Shown one piece after another: positions 1 through 8,780 of a stretch of DNA of 64,000 nt (position 1 is its first letter; every line of letters starts with the position of its first letter). The position numbers were made by a program, and so were the translations under genes. Under the pieces are notes generated by a model. That model ran no database searches and was not told the origin of the DNA. It saw only the letters and a program-made list of their open reading frames with translations. The DNA comes from Cyclobacterium qasimii M12-11B (GTDB lineage Bacteria; Bacteroidota; Bacteroidia; Cytophagales; Cyclobacteriaceae), in the NCBI RefSeq assembly GCF_000427295.1, contig NZ_ATNM01000172.1, positions 23,432 through 87,431 on the forward strand. Reading direction: 5' to 3'.

Positions 1-304
1 CCTTGTCCTTTTTATTGTTTGAATTATAAAATGCAAGGGCCTTTACCGCTGTTTCTTTTACCTTTTCATTGTCGCTTTTTTCCAATGAAAGTTGTGCTTG
101 ATCTCTGTTTTTGATAAAAACCTGAATACAACGCTCTGCTTCTTTTTTAAGGAAACTCTTGTCTTGTACCTCCATAGAATTAAGATCTGGTAGAAAGGCT
201 TCTTTTATTAAGTCTTGTGCCAGATTTGCATTGGACAGTTTGCACTGGTGAAAAGCATACAACGTTTGAAATGCTTTTACTCTGAGGATTCTCCTATTTA
301 ACAT
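1..304 (-). CDS. nusB: Transcription antitermination factor NusB, C-terminus cut by window edge
   Basis: An open frame reads from an ATG at 302-304 leftwards to the edge, giving about 101 residues of the N-terminal part. It begins MLNRRILRVKAFQTLYAFHQ, the basic, arginine-rich opening helix typical of Bacteroidota NusB, which contacts boxA RNA. NusB with NusE (S10) forms the boxA-binding antitermination complex on rRNA operons. Bacteroidota NusB proteins are often longer than the E. coli protein, with a charged insert after the first helices as seen here. The neighbouring leucine dehydrogenase and ABC exporter are commonly found beside nusB in this group. The identification rests on the N-terminus and context only, because the C-terminal NusB core lies outside the window. 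Confidence 0.75.
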   Translation of the reverse strand, partial: MLNRRILRVKAFQTLYAFHQCKLSNANLAQDLIKEAFLPDLNSMEVQDKSFLKKEAERCIQVFIKNRDQAQLSLEKSDNEKVKETAVKALAFYNSNNKKDK

Positions 305-451
305 TAACTGAAATTAAAGAACGTGATAAGTGGTATATGACAAGTAGGGCAGAAGCAGCCTTTCCTCGCCGAAACTAAATTTTCTGCAAATTAGTAAATG
401 TACCTGCAAAGGACAAATATTTGATCTCACATGCTGTAAAAAACACGGATC

Positions 452-1552
452 CTACCATGACATTTTCAATTGCCCGATATCTTTTATCCTTTTTAGGGCT
501 TTTTGAAGCGCCGCTTCATGAGGAGATATTCCCTCGGAAGTAGCCAAATCAAATACAGCTAGACAAGTGTCATATATTTTTTCGGCCTTTTCTATCGCTA
601 GAGACTTCTTGTAATTTCCCTGATATTCCTGATAGACATTTATTAAACCACCAGCATTAATGAGAAAGTCAGGGGCGTAGAGTATTCCATGCTCCATTAG
701 CATTCTGGCATGTACTTGTTCGTTGTCCAATTGATTGTTGGCTGCACCAGCTACTATATCACATGTCAATACGGGGATGGTCTGGTCATTGAGCTGACCT
801 CCCATTGCGCAAGGGGCGAAGATATCCATCGGAATGTCCTGAATCGAAGCTGCTGAGACGACTTTTGCACCTGTCGATGCGGCCACCTTAGCCACTCTAT
901 TCGCATTGATATCGGCCACCATTAGTATTGCATCCTCTTTGCTTAAATGTTCTGCCAGGTGTTTGCCTACTTGACCGGCGCCTTGGATCAGGATTCTTTT
1001 TCCTTTTAGTGAATCACTGCCATAAGCTTTTTTTGCAGCTGCTTTCATGCCTAAGTAGGTACCGTAGGCCGTTACAGGGGACGGATCTCCACCTCCTCCT
1101 TTGCTTTCAGGTAATCCTGTCACATGCTTTGTTTCCATGGCAATGTATTCCATGTCCGCAGTTTGGGTGTTCATGTCTTCGGCGGTGATGTACCGGCCTC
1201 CTAAACTTTCAATAAACCGACCAAACCTCCTTAGATAAGCCTCTGTTTTTAAAGAAGGGTCTCCTATCAAGACGGCTTTTCCACCGCCAATATTCAACCC
1301 TGATATAGATGCTTTAAAGGTCATTCCCCTGGAAAGCCGCAACACATCTTTAATCGCATCTGCTTCATTGGTATAATGCCACATTCTGGTTCCACCAAGT
1401 GAAGGACCCAGTACTGTGTTATGTATAGCAATTATGGCTTTTAGACCGGTTGGTTTGTCATAGCAAATAACTAACTGCTCATGCTCCATTTCCTCCATCT
1501 GGGCATAGATTTCATTTATCTTCGGTTTTTCCTCCGTTTTGATTGCCGCCAT
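452..1552 (-). CDS. Leucine dehydrogenase (Glu/Leu/Phe/Val dehydrogenase family)
   Basis: Reversible NAD-dependent oxidative deamination of branched-chain L-amino acids to 2-oxo acids, a cytosolic step of Leu/Val/Ile catabolism and precursor supply for branched fatty acids. The 366 residues match the usual length of leucine dehydrogenase (about 364). The N-terminal domain carries the substrate lysine (MTFKAS, K80) and catalytic lysine (GGGKAV, K92). The Rossmann domain has GAGQVG at 191-196 followed by an acidic VADIN turn typical of NAD rather than NADP preference. The GGGGDPSP segment near 152-159 is the hinge seen in this family. Substrate choice between Leu, Val and Phe cannot be fixed from motifs alone. 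It is divergent from the downstream ABC exporter, with 143 bp between them. Confidence 0.93.
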   Translation of the reverse strand: MAAIKTEEKPKINEIYAQMEEMEHEQLVICYDKPTGLKAIIAIHNTVLGPSLGGTRMWHYTNEADAIKDVLRLSRGMTFKASISGLNIGGGKAVLIGDPSLKTEAYLRRFGRFIESLGGRYITAEDMNTQTADMEYIAMETKHVTGLPESKGGGGDPSPVTAYGTYLGMKAAAKKAYGSDSLKGKRILIQGAGQVGKHLAEHLSKEDAILMVADINANRVAKVAASTGAKVVSAASIQDIPMDIFAPCAMGGQLNDQTIPVLTCDIVAGAANNQLDNEQVHARMLMEHGILYAPDFLINAGGLINVYQEYQGNYKKSLAIEKAEKIYDTCLAVFDLATSEGISPHEAALQKALKRIKDIGQLKMSW

Positions 1553-1695
1553 TGAACTTTGATGTTTATAATATGTTATATTTGAGTTCAGTTAAAAACA
1601 GATGTGTACAGAATTTAATGTATTTCATCTGCCTTTCATTTGCAATATAACACAATATTATTCAAGATATTGTGGTTTAAAAAGTCATTTATTTT

Positions 1696-3489
1696 GTGAA
1701 GCCCCTTTGGAGATTAAATAAATATCTATATAAATATAAGCTATACCTTTTTTTAGGAGTAGTTTTTACATTTATCTCAAACTTTTTTGTGATAATTCCG
1801 GCGCGACTCGTCGGGATTGCCATCGATTATGTGGTAGAAAGTTTTAGCTATTATCAAGTATTTGATGATGGTGAAGTAGTACAAGAAGCTTCCAGGTCTG
1901 AGTTTCTGAAATACATCTTGATTTTCGGCTTGCTTATGCTCGCCATGGCCCTGTTGAGAGGACTTTTTCTGTTTCTTATCCGCCAAACGATCATTGCGAT
2001 GTCAAGGTTGATAGAATATGACCTCAAAAATGAAATTTATGCCCATTATCAAACGCTACCTTTAGCCTTTTTCAGGCAAAACAGCACGGGTGACCTAATG
2101 GCAAGGATCACTGAGGACGTTTCCAAGGTTCGAATGTACCTGGGGCCTGCACTGATGTATGGCATTAACCTGATCATCTTGTTTCCAATGGTGATCGGCT
2201 ATATGTTCACCGTGAATGTACCTCTTACTTTATATTCACTGTTGCCTCTGCCGGTTTTGTCAGTAAGTATTTATTTGGTCAATAATATGATCAATAAGCG
2301 CTCGGAAAAGATACAGCGGAGCCTTTCAGGATTAAGTACTTTTGTACAGGAAGCCTTCTCAGGCATTAGGGTGATCAAATCTTTTGTTAGGGAAAAAGAC
2401 AGCGCCAACCAGTTTCAAAAAGCAAGCGAAGACTATAAAGAAAAATCCATATCACTTACCAAGGTGCAATCCTTATTCTTTCCTCTGATCATGGCATTGA
2501 TTGGACTTAGTACCATACTTACTGTTTATGTCGGAGGAATTCAAGTGATAGAGGGTGCCATAGGATATGGTGTGATCGCAGAATTTATTTTATATGTCAA
2601 CATCCTAACCTGGCCAGTGACTTCTCTGGGGTGGGTTACGAGTATTGTGCAAAGAGCCGCTGCTTCTCAATCCAGAATCAATGAGTTCCTGGATGAGAAA
2701 AATGATATTTTAAGTACAGAGCACCTGGAAAAAGAAATCAATGGCCATATAGAAGTGCAAAACCTCTCTTTTGTCTATCCTGATTCAGGTATAAGGGCAT
2801 TAGATAAGGTGAGTTTTGAAATCAAAGCGGGCAAATCATTGGCCATCATTGGTACCACTGGTTCTGGAAAGTCTACCATTGCCAATCTTCTTATGCGGAC
2901 CTATGATGCCACTGAAGGCAGGATTCTGCTGGATGACCATGACATCAGAAGCTATGACATTGCCAATCTCAGAGAGCAAATCGGTTATGTCCCTCAGGAT
3001 GTGTTTTTATTCAGTGATTCCATTGCCAATAATATTGGGTTTGGCATGGGCAAGTCGCTTGATATGGCGCAGATAGAACAAGCTGCAAAAGATGCCGATG
3101 TCTATAATAATATCATTGAATTTCCTCAAGGATTTGAAACCAGACTGGGAGAAAGGGGAATGACGCTATCAGGTGGTCAGAAGCAAAGGGTCTCCATCGC
3201 CAGAGCCATTGTGAAGTCTCCAAAGATTCTCTTGCTGGACGATTGTCTTTCTGCAGTAGATACCAAGACGGAAAATGCGATCTTAAATGCCCTTGAAAAG
3301 ATCATGAAAGACCGGACTTCCATTATTATATCCCATCGGGTTTCCTCCGCCAAGCTTGCCGATCAGATTATCGTACTAGATGATGGTGCCGTTATTGAGA
3401 AAGGCAATCATGCTGAATTGATGGCTATCAAAGGGGCTTATGCTTCCTTGTACGAAAAACAAACCCAGCAAGCTGGCGAGGTGGATTGA
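1696..3489 (+). CDS. ABC exporter, fused permease/ATPase with Asp in place of the catalytic Glu
   Basis: A type IV (MsbA/MdlA/BmrC-like) half-transporter of 597 residues. The first 320 or so residues form six membrane helices; the nucleotide-binding domain follows. Walker A GTTGSGKST lies near 386-394, the signature LSGGQKQR near 491, Walker B ILLLDD near 510-516 and the switch histidine (SHR) near 547. The residue after Walker B Asp is Asp, not the usual catalytic Glu. In family knowledge that substitution marks the degenerate site of heterodimeric exporters such as BmrC/D and MdlA/B, so a partner half-transporter elsewhere is likely. The start is GTG at 1696; no ATG gives a complete first membrane helix. 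The substrate is unknown (drug or lipid). The gene ends 14 bp from a convergent gene. Confidence 0.9.
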   Translation: MKPLWRLNKYLYKYKLYLFLGVVFTFISNFFVIIPARLVGIAIDYVVESFSYYQVFDDGEVVQEASRSEFLKYILIFGLLMLAMALLRGLFLFLIRQTIIAMSRLIEYDLKNEIYAHYQTLPLAFFRQNSTGDLMARITEDVSKVRMYLGPALMYGINLIILFPMVIGYMFTVNVPLTLYSLLPLPVLSVSIYLVNNMINKRSEKIQRSLSGLSTFVQEAFSGIRVIKSFVREKDSANQFQKASEDYKEKSISLTKVQSLFFPLIMALIGLSTILTVYVGGIQVIEGAIGYGVIAEFILYVNILTWPVTSLGWVTSIVQRAAASQSRINEFLDEKNDILSTEHLEKEINGHIEVQNLSFVYPDSGIRALDKVSFEIKAGKSLAIIGTTGSGKSTIANLLMRTYDATEGRILLDDHDIRSYDIANLREQIGYVPQDVFLFSDSIANNIGFGMGKSLDMAQIEQAAKDADVYNNIIEFPQGFETRLGERGMTLSGGQKQRVSIARAIVKSPKILLLDDCLSAVDTKTENAILNALEKIMKDRTSIIISHRVSSAKLADQIIVLDDGAVIEKGNHAELMAIKGAYASLYEKQTQQAGEVD

Positions 3490-3503
3490 TTTAGAGAGAA
3501 GGA

Positions 3504-4250
3504 TTACAATTGAATAAATAATCCTGCCACGGCAAATTGAACCAAAGTAAAATTGTACACTTCGTCAACTTCAGCGCCTCCTTCCAAAAAGCGATAGCCT
3601 GCTTTTAGGGCAATATGGTCTGTTAGCGGAAGTTTTGTTCCCAAAAACAAGTCAAAAGCCCTTCCCGGACCTCCGGCCAGACCATCTCCTTCAAAATAAA
3701 TCAAGTTTTCACCTCCCATATCATAGGCGGTGTACAGGTGCAATAAAGGCACAAAGCCTAAATCATCTTTTTGGTCGCTAAGCCCTTGGTCATTGGCCAG
3801 ACGAACCTGCGCATCACGGATTTTACCGGTGAAGCCAACACCCACCAACCAATTTCCAGAAGCAATAATGTCCCTACGGTAAGTCAGTCTGTAACTGTTG
3901 AACTGATAATAGCCATCCAAAGCCTGTCCTTGTCCAAAAACGCTGGACTCAAAGTTGATGTCTCTATTGGCAGTGCCTTCATAATTAATTCCAAGTGGTG
4001 CATAAAGTGCAAAAATATGGTTCTTTTCATTGAATGTATAGCCCAACCTTATTCGGTAAGGTATAACAGGTCCCTGGGCTTCAAAATCGTCCTGAAAACT
4101 AAATAATGTCCCGGTAGTATTGGGGATACGCACATCATTGTAACCTGGGAATGCCAAACCGGTCTCGGCATCTATCGTGAACTGGGCCTGGCTAGGAGAG
4201 ACGACAAAAAAGACCAGAAGAGCTAAAGGAATGACTACTAATTTATACAT
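3504..4250 (-). CDS. Secreted outer-membrane beta-barrel-like protein of unknown function
   Basis: 248 residues. The first 22 residues form a clear signal peptide (basic MYK, hydrophobic core, cleavage near QAQ). The mature part is rich in alternating aromatic/hydrophobic strands (for example YRIRLGYTF, YRLTYRRDI, WLVGVGFTG, IALKAGYRF) separated by polar loops, and it ends with a strand close to the terminus, FAVAGLFIQL. This is the pattern of an 8-12 stranded outer-membrane barrel. No enzyme motif is visible. It is convergent with the ABC exporter and has its own 5' region. I cannot name a family more precise than outer membrane protein beta-barrel. Confidence 0.65.
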   Translation of the reverse strand: MYKLVVIPLALLVFFVVSPSQAQFTIDAETGLAFPGYNDVRIPNTTGTLFSFQDDFEAQGPVIPYRIRLGYTFNEKNHIFALYAPLGINYEGTANRDINFESSVFGQGQALDGYYQFNSYRLTYRRDIIASGNWLVGVGFTGKIRDAQVRLANDQGLSDQKDDLGFVPLLHLYTAYDMGGENLIYFEGDGLAGGPGRAFDLFLGTKLPLTDHIALKAGYRFLEGGAEVDEVYNFTLVQFAVAGLFIQL

Positions 4251-4515
4251 GGAGTAAATGTTTTTAGGGTTTAACTTAATCCTTTAGTAACAAGTATTGT
4301 GCCTATTTCTAAGGTGCTTTGTATATACATCTTTAGGTATGGTAAGGGCGTAATTGTGACAGGTTTGTGTAAGGAAATTGTAGAAAAATGTTTTCACCAA
4401 TGAAAAGTAGGCATATTGTTCCTTTGAGGTAGACCTTTAGGCTCTTGCAGGTTCCCTCCTTCTGTTGTATATTTCTGATCGTTGTAACCAATACTTTCAA
4501 TAGCCTAAAATTCCT

Positions 4516-6389
4516 ATGAAAACGATAATCGGACTGCTACTGACTTTTTCTTTTTTCGCTTCCAGTATAGCGCAGGAGCTTACCTTAGTCAAAAACAGAA
4601 AATCTAACTTTACCATCATAATACCCGAGCAACCTACTGTCGAAGAGATTCAGGGAGCCAAGGTTTTGCAACACTATTTATACAAAATCTCTGGCGCCAA
4701 ACTTCCCGTAAAGCAGGACCGGGGACTTCCTGGTAATAATGAAATACTCGTAGGAAAAGTGAGTCGTCCCGAGACTGCCAAGTTGCCTTATGACCAAATG
4801 GGTAAAGATGGGTTGTATATTGGAAATAATGGCAAGCAACTTATCCTGACTGGAGGACCAAAAAAAGGCGTTGAGTATGCTGTCTATACTTTTCTGGAGC
4901 AGTACCTGGGTTGTAAAAAATATACTTCAACCTTCGAAGTTATACCCGAGAAAAAACAATCAAAATACCGGCAATAGATGATTTGCAGGTACCGGATTTC
5001 TCTTTTAGAGAGGTGTTTTATAATGATGCTTATGACCCAAAGTTTATGGATTGGCACAAGTTGCATTCCCATACGGAGCGGGGAAATATTCCTGCTGAAT
5101 GGGGCTATTGGGTGCATACTTTTCATAATTTCCTCAATCCAGAAGAATATGGGGAAAGTCATCCTGAGTATTTCAGCTTTTACGAAGGGAAGCGACATCC
5201 TGGAATGGTGCCATCCTGGGATGGAAAGAGTGTGCAACCCGAATCCCAACTTTGCCTAACCAATCCAGATGTTCTTGAGATCGTGTGCGAAAACCTTCAA
5301 AAAGCCATCGATAACAAACCGGAAGCCTTGTATTGGTCCGTTAGCCAAAATGACAATGTAAATTATTGCCAATGTGAACACTGTGCGGCTTTGGACGCCA
5401 AGTTTGCCGCTTTTGCCCCTGAGGAAAAAATGTATGCTACCCATGGTGGCCAATACCCTGCATTAGGGATGGGATCTATGTTGAGCTTCGTTAATAAGGT
5501 AGCGGAGCGTTTTCCAGATAAAATCATTTCCACCCTGGCTTACCAATATACTCGCGTACCACCCAAGGATATCGTGCCTCGTGAAAATGTCAATATCATG
5601 CTTTGTAGCATAGAGAGCACTCGAAATGAACCGATGGAAACGGGAGATCCAGACTTCAGCAATGACTTGAAAGGTTGGGGGCAGATTACAGACAATATCC
5701 TGATTTGGGACTACAACATTCAATTTGCGAATTTGCTCGCCCCTTTTCCTAATCTCCGTACCCTCCAACCAAATATATCCTTTCTCCGTGACAACAATGT
5801 CAGTGCCGTATTTGCCCAGGGCAATATTCAGTCCGGTGGTGAATCTGCAGAGATAAGGGCCTACCTCTTGTCCAAACTGCTTTGGAATCCAGACCTGAAT
5901 GCGGACCAGGAGATGGATGGTTTCTTTAACGCCTATTATGGAAAGGCTGCCCCTTTTGTGAAAGAATACATTGACCTGCTTCATGACAATAACCAGGGAT
6001 TTACAGGAAGAAAAATGTCGATTTTTGGAAGTCCAAAACAAGAAAAAGACAGTTTCCTCAACCCCGAATTATTAGCCAAATACAATGTGCTCTTTGACAA
6101 GGCAGAGAAAGCAGTCCGAAAGCATCCCGAACAACTCAGCCGCGTAAAATCTGCCCGACTGCCTGTATCCTTCGCCATGCTTGAAATCACTAAAGAGCAA
6201 AATGGGAACAATTGGGAAACTTACCTAGATGGAGACCAACAAAAAGTAAAGCTCCCAGAAGAAGTAAGCAAGCTGTTGTATGATTTCTATTATCAATGTA
6301 TGGACACCGAAGTCAGCAGACTCTCCGAATGGCATACCACGCCGAAGGAATACCTTGAGGGTTATCAATTATCAATTGTTAATTATTAA
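4516..6389 (+). CDS. DUF4838-type secreted glycoside-hydrolase-like protein, single-base frameshift near 4951-4957
   Basis: Two frames together make one protein: residues 1-153 (4516-4977) with signal peptide (MKTIIGLLLTFSFF, cleavage after SIAQ) and an alpha-glucuronidase-type N-terminal domain, then a long C-terminal part (to 6389) with conserved cysteine-containing motifs such as CQCEHC. Adding one A to the A6 run at 4951-4956 joins them through EKKTIKIPAIDD; the corrected span is exactly 625 codons. DUF4838 proteins are predicted polysaccharide-active TIM-barrel enzymes, but no substrate is established. No SusC/SusD genes adjoin. The last codons (QLSIVNY, stop) are encoded by the start of the A+T repeat array, so the native C-terminus may have been altered by repeat insertion. 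It is either a base-call error or a real lesion. Confidence 0.75.
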
Positions 6390-6647
6390 TTGTTAATGTT
6401 GGTTATCGTGAAACATTGCATTAACACTTACTCTGCTTTGTAGAAGTTGTTTTGAGAGGCTAGGTTTTAATTATTAATGATTAATTGTTAATTATTAATG
6501 TTTGTTGTCGTGAAACGTTACTTTCACACTGTTTTTGCTTTGTAGAAGTCGGACTAAAAGGATAAGGCCAGTTTTTACGGAGTAAAAACCGATACCGCTT
6601 TAACGATTCCTATTTAATTATTAATGATCAATTGTTAATTATTAATG

Positions 6648-6815
6648 CTTGTTGTCGTGAAAGGTTACCTTCACACTGGCACTGCTTTGTAGAAGTCGTA
6701 CTAAAAGGATAGGGCCAGTTTTTACGAAGTAAAAACCGATACCGGTTACGGTTTCTTAAAGGAAGCGTCAAATCCTCGCTTTTAACGATAACCATTCCTT
6801 TGTTAATTGTTAATG
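6648..6815. repeat. Repeat unit C of the foldback array
   Basis: About 168 bp, closely matching the following unit D base for base over most of its length: GTTGTCGTGAAA, CTTCACACTG, CTGCTTTGTAGAAGTC, ACTAAAAGGATAGGGCCAG, the GTTTTTACGAAGTAAAAAC hairpin, CGATACCGGTTACG, AAAGGAAGCGTCAAATCCTC and a terminal CCATTCCTTT. Differences are scattered substitutions and small indels, so the duplication is not fresh. Confidence 0.85.
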
Positions 6816-6993
6816 TTTGTTGTCGTGAAACGTTATCTTCACACTGTTTCTGCTTTGTAGAAGTCATACTAAAAGGATAGGGCCAGTTTTTACGAAGTAA
6901 AACCGATACCGGTTACGATTGCTTAAAGGAAGCGTCAAATCCTCACTATAAACGATGGCCATTCCTTTTTCATTAACAATTAATAATTAACCA
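6816..6993. repeat. Repeat unit D of the foldback array
   Basis: This is the second full-length copy, directly abutting the four-helix-bundle gene. Its right end changes orientation: instead of another ATTGTTAATTATTAATG block it ends with the inverted form CATTAACAATTAATAATTAA (from 6971), which runs into the stop codon of the four-helix-bundle gene. The array therefore switches polarity here. Confidence 0.85.
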
Positions 6994-7347
6994 TTAACAA
7001 TTATTCTTCGTTGTTCTTAAAATACTAGTAACGAGCTTAATTAACTCAATAGCGTCTGCGTTGATGCTTGAAAATTGTTCTTCACCTAGGTAGTTTGTTT
7101 CTTTTAAAAGTTCGAGCCAATAAATCGTTTCGTTTATTTCCTTTTGAGCAATTGCCAATTTATGGATGAAATCTTTCTTGCTTTCAGAATGCTCACTTTC
7201 CCGCACCATCGCTCCAACACTTGTACCACTCCTTAAAAGTTGCTTCGAAAGAACAAATTCTTTCTTCTGCTCACACAAGAACTGGTATAACTTGACTACC
7301 CTGACCGCAAACGCAAAACTCTTAGTTTTAACAATGTTCTCCTTCAT
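6994..7347 (-). CDS. Four-helix-bundle protein (23S rRNA intervening-sequence / S23 type)
   Basis: 117 residues, the usual size for this family. The sequence is almost wholly helical, with family-typical features: an N-terminal KTKSFAFAVRVVKLYQFLCE helix, the LLRSGTSVGAMVRES turn (residues about 39-53) linking helices 1 and 2, then KKDFIHKLAIAQKEINETIYWL and a last helix. The family was first noted in intervening sequences of 23S rRNA genes and is structurally related to the Avd accessory protein of diversity-generating retroelements; the function of stand-alone copies is not known. There is no rRNA gene or reverse transcriptase here. The final codons (NNC and stop) lie in the A+T inverted repeat, and matching inverted repeats flank both sides (6971-7005 and 7357-7389), so the gene behaves as cargo of the repeat array. 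Confidence 0.9.
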   Translation of the reverse strand: MKENIVKTKSFAFAVRVVKLYQFLCEQKKEFVLSKQLLRSGTSVGAMVRESEHSESKKDFIHKLAIAQKEINETIYWLELLKETNYLGEEQFSSINADAIELIKLVTSILRTTKNNC

Positions 7348-7713
7348 AATCTTTTATAATTATTAATGATTAATTGTTAATTATTAATGTTGGTTATCGC
7401 TATTGGTTACCCTAACGCTTGTATTAAACCTCAAAGGTTGTTTTGATTGGACAGGTTCTATTTTTGCTTACGCAAAAAAAGATATCGTTTTACATATGTG
7501 GAAAATAAACGGCAACCCCTTACTAAAAAACGATACCAACATTTTCATTAACCATTAACAATTTATTAATTAATAATTATAAATGTTGTTTATCGCTAAT
7601 GGTTACCCCAACACTTGTCCTACCTTGGCGGTTACTGAAAGTAAACGCCAAAATTCTACCGAATAACGACAACTACCCCTTTCCCATTAACAATTAATAA
7701 TTAACAATTATTA
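7348..7713. repeat. Right part of foldback-repeat array (two units)
   Basis: Two more units follow upstream of the four-helix-bundle gene. Unit E (about 7357-7585) starts with ATTGTTAATTATTAATG and GTTGGTTATCGC and ends with CGATACCAACATT followed by CATTAACCATTAACAATT, a terminal inverted repeat. It has an internal hairpin TTTTTGC-ttac-GCAAAAA. Unit F (7586-7711) starts TTGTTTATCGCTAATGG, carries a hairpin built on TTGGCG...CGCCAA, and ends with CATTAACAATTAATAATTAA. The array stops 3 bp before the stop codon of the next gene. I see no further gene in it. Confidence 0.88.
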
Positions 7714-8766
7714 CTAAACAATGACCCCAATCGCGTCGGCCAACGCCTCCAGATCAGTGGGCAGGTGCCAGGCAGACAAAATAATCCGGTTAACTGGCGG
7801 GCTGGCGGGAAATGGATAGGGGAAGGAAGAGAGTGCAAACCCTTTTTGATGCAATTCATCTACCCAGTGTTCAGGGGCAAAGGAAATTACTGGATACTCG
7901 GGCAACATTTTAAATTCTTCCAGCTGAGAAACAGCGGAGAACATATACAGGAGGTTTTTATTTAGTTTTTGTTGCTGGCTTTGGTAGATATCCTGACCCT
8001 CTAGAAATGCATTTAGAAATGCTGGAGCAGGAGGGGAGGAGGTACGGTAGACAGGGTTTTCCCTAACCTGTTGAATCAATGACTGACTGCCAAGAATAAT
8101 GCCTGCCGGAAGGGCAAGTGCTTTGCCCAGAGAGCCGCAAACCATCAGTTCCACAGGAAGATTTTTCCATTGTGAATAGGTGCCAAAGAGACCTTTTCCA
8201 AGGATGCCAAATGCATGGCTGTCGTCGATTAGCAGGTAATACTTATTGGCGGAAGAAAGTTTTTTTGTCCATTTGAAATCATAAACCTCGGGGATTAGTG
8301 GGTTTACAGCATTGGAAAGCAATAATATCTTTTGTCCCATTAGGTCATGGGATTTAGCAATGCACCTTTTTTGCCATTGTTTGTGGGAAAGGTTCGATGG
8401 CTGTTGATTGCCAAAGGTAATGGCCGGATGAGTCTCGGGGGCAGTCCAGGTCAGGTCTACTATTTGTCCAAGGGTGTTTAATGCAAGTTGCCCAGCCATA
8501 TAGCCACTACTCAACAATGCCGCATTTTCAGCCTCAGCAGCATCTGCAAAGTACGTTTCAAAAGCATCATAAATAGGCAATTTTACATTGCTGTTTCGGC
8601 TGGAACCATGATTTGGGCCATGCTTTAATATACTATCAATCAGAAGTTTCCTGAATTCAGGCTGACTGCCCATGCCCAGATAGGAAGTGCCACTAAAGTG
8701 GAGGTAGGGTTTTCCTTCATAAAAAATTTCCCTGTCAGGAAGATCTGTAAAATAGGATTGGCTCAT
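7714..8766 (-). CDS. PLP-dependent aminotransferase-fold enzyme, KBL/BioF (alpha-oxoamine synthase-like)
   Basis: 350 residues, slightly shorter than classical alpha-oxoamine synthases (about 390). Visible motifs are FSGTSYLGMGSQPE at the N-terminus (substrate loop), GSSRNSN near 54-60, the PLP-contacting IDDSHAFG at 180-187 and the Schiff-base lysine GSLGKALALPAG (K215). These enzymes condense an amino acid with an acyl-CoA, as in biotin, threonine-degradation or sphingolipid pathways. No biotin genes adjoin, and a dipeptide epimerase ends 14 bp upstream, so a role in amino-acid or peptide-derived metabolism is possible but unproved. The start ATG at 8766 lies just after the epimerase stop, suggesting co-transcription. 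The 3' end touches the repeat array. Confidence 0.8.
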   Translation of the reverse strand: MSQSYFTDLPDREIFYEGKPYLHFSGTSYLGMGSQPEFRKLLIDSILKHGPNHGSSRNSNVKLPIYDAFETYFADAAEAENAALLSSGYMAGQLALNTLGQIVDLTWTAPETHPAITFGNQQPSNLSHKQWQKRCIAKSHDLMGQKILLLSNAVNPLIPEVYDFKWTKKLSSANKYYLLIDDSHAFGILGKGLFGTYSQWKNLPVELMVCGSLGKALALPAGIILGSQSLIQQVRENPVYRTSSPPAPAFLNAFLEGQDIYQSQQQKLNKNLLYMFSAVSQLEEFKMLPEYPVISFAPEHWVDELHQKGFALSSFPYPFPASPPVNRIILSAWHLPTDLEALADAIGVIV

Positions 8767-8780
8767 GGTGAATAATTGGT

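Larger units (their letters stand above)
6361..6993. repeat. Left part of foldback-repeat array (four units)
   Basis: At least four tandem units in the same orientation follow the DUF4838 stop. Each begins with an A+T segment built from ATTGTTAATTATTAATG, then a G+T segment with GTTGTCGTGAAACG or GTTATCGTGAAAC, then CTGCTTTGTAGAAGT. The AT segments lie at 6361-6400, 6467-6500, 6613-6647 and 6801-6815; the TTTGTAGAAGT segments are near 6438, 6539, 6686 and 6855. Three units also carry a hairpin GTTTTTAC-gaa/gga-GTAAAAAC followed by CGATACC. The unit ends contain CGATAACC or CGATGGCC, an inverted echo of the GGTTATCG start, so units are partly self-complementary. No sizeable gene is encoded. 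Confidence 0.9.

Noticed and set aside
5463..6041. 192-codon frame antisense to the DUF4838 gene
   Set aside because: Shadow of the well-supported plus-strand protein; no family features.
6628..6867. 79-codon minus-strand frame within the repeats
   Set aside because: It crosses two repeat units and its sequence is a translation of repeat DNA, not a distinct protein.
6994..7347. Four-helix-bundle gene as part of a diversity-generating retroelement
   Set aside because: The protein is Avd-like, but no reverse transcriptase or template/variable repeat is present in the window.
6361..7711. CRISPR array
   Set aside because: Repeats are long, irregular in length and foldback, with no constant spacer size and no cas genes.
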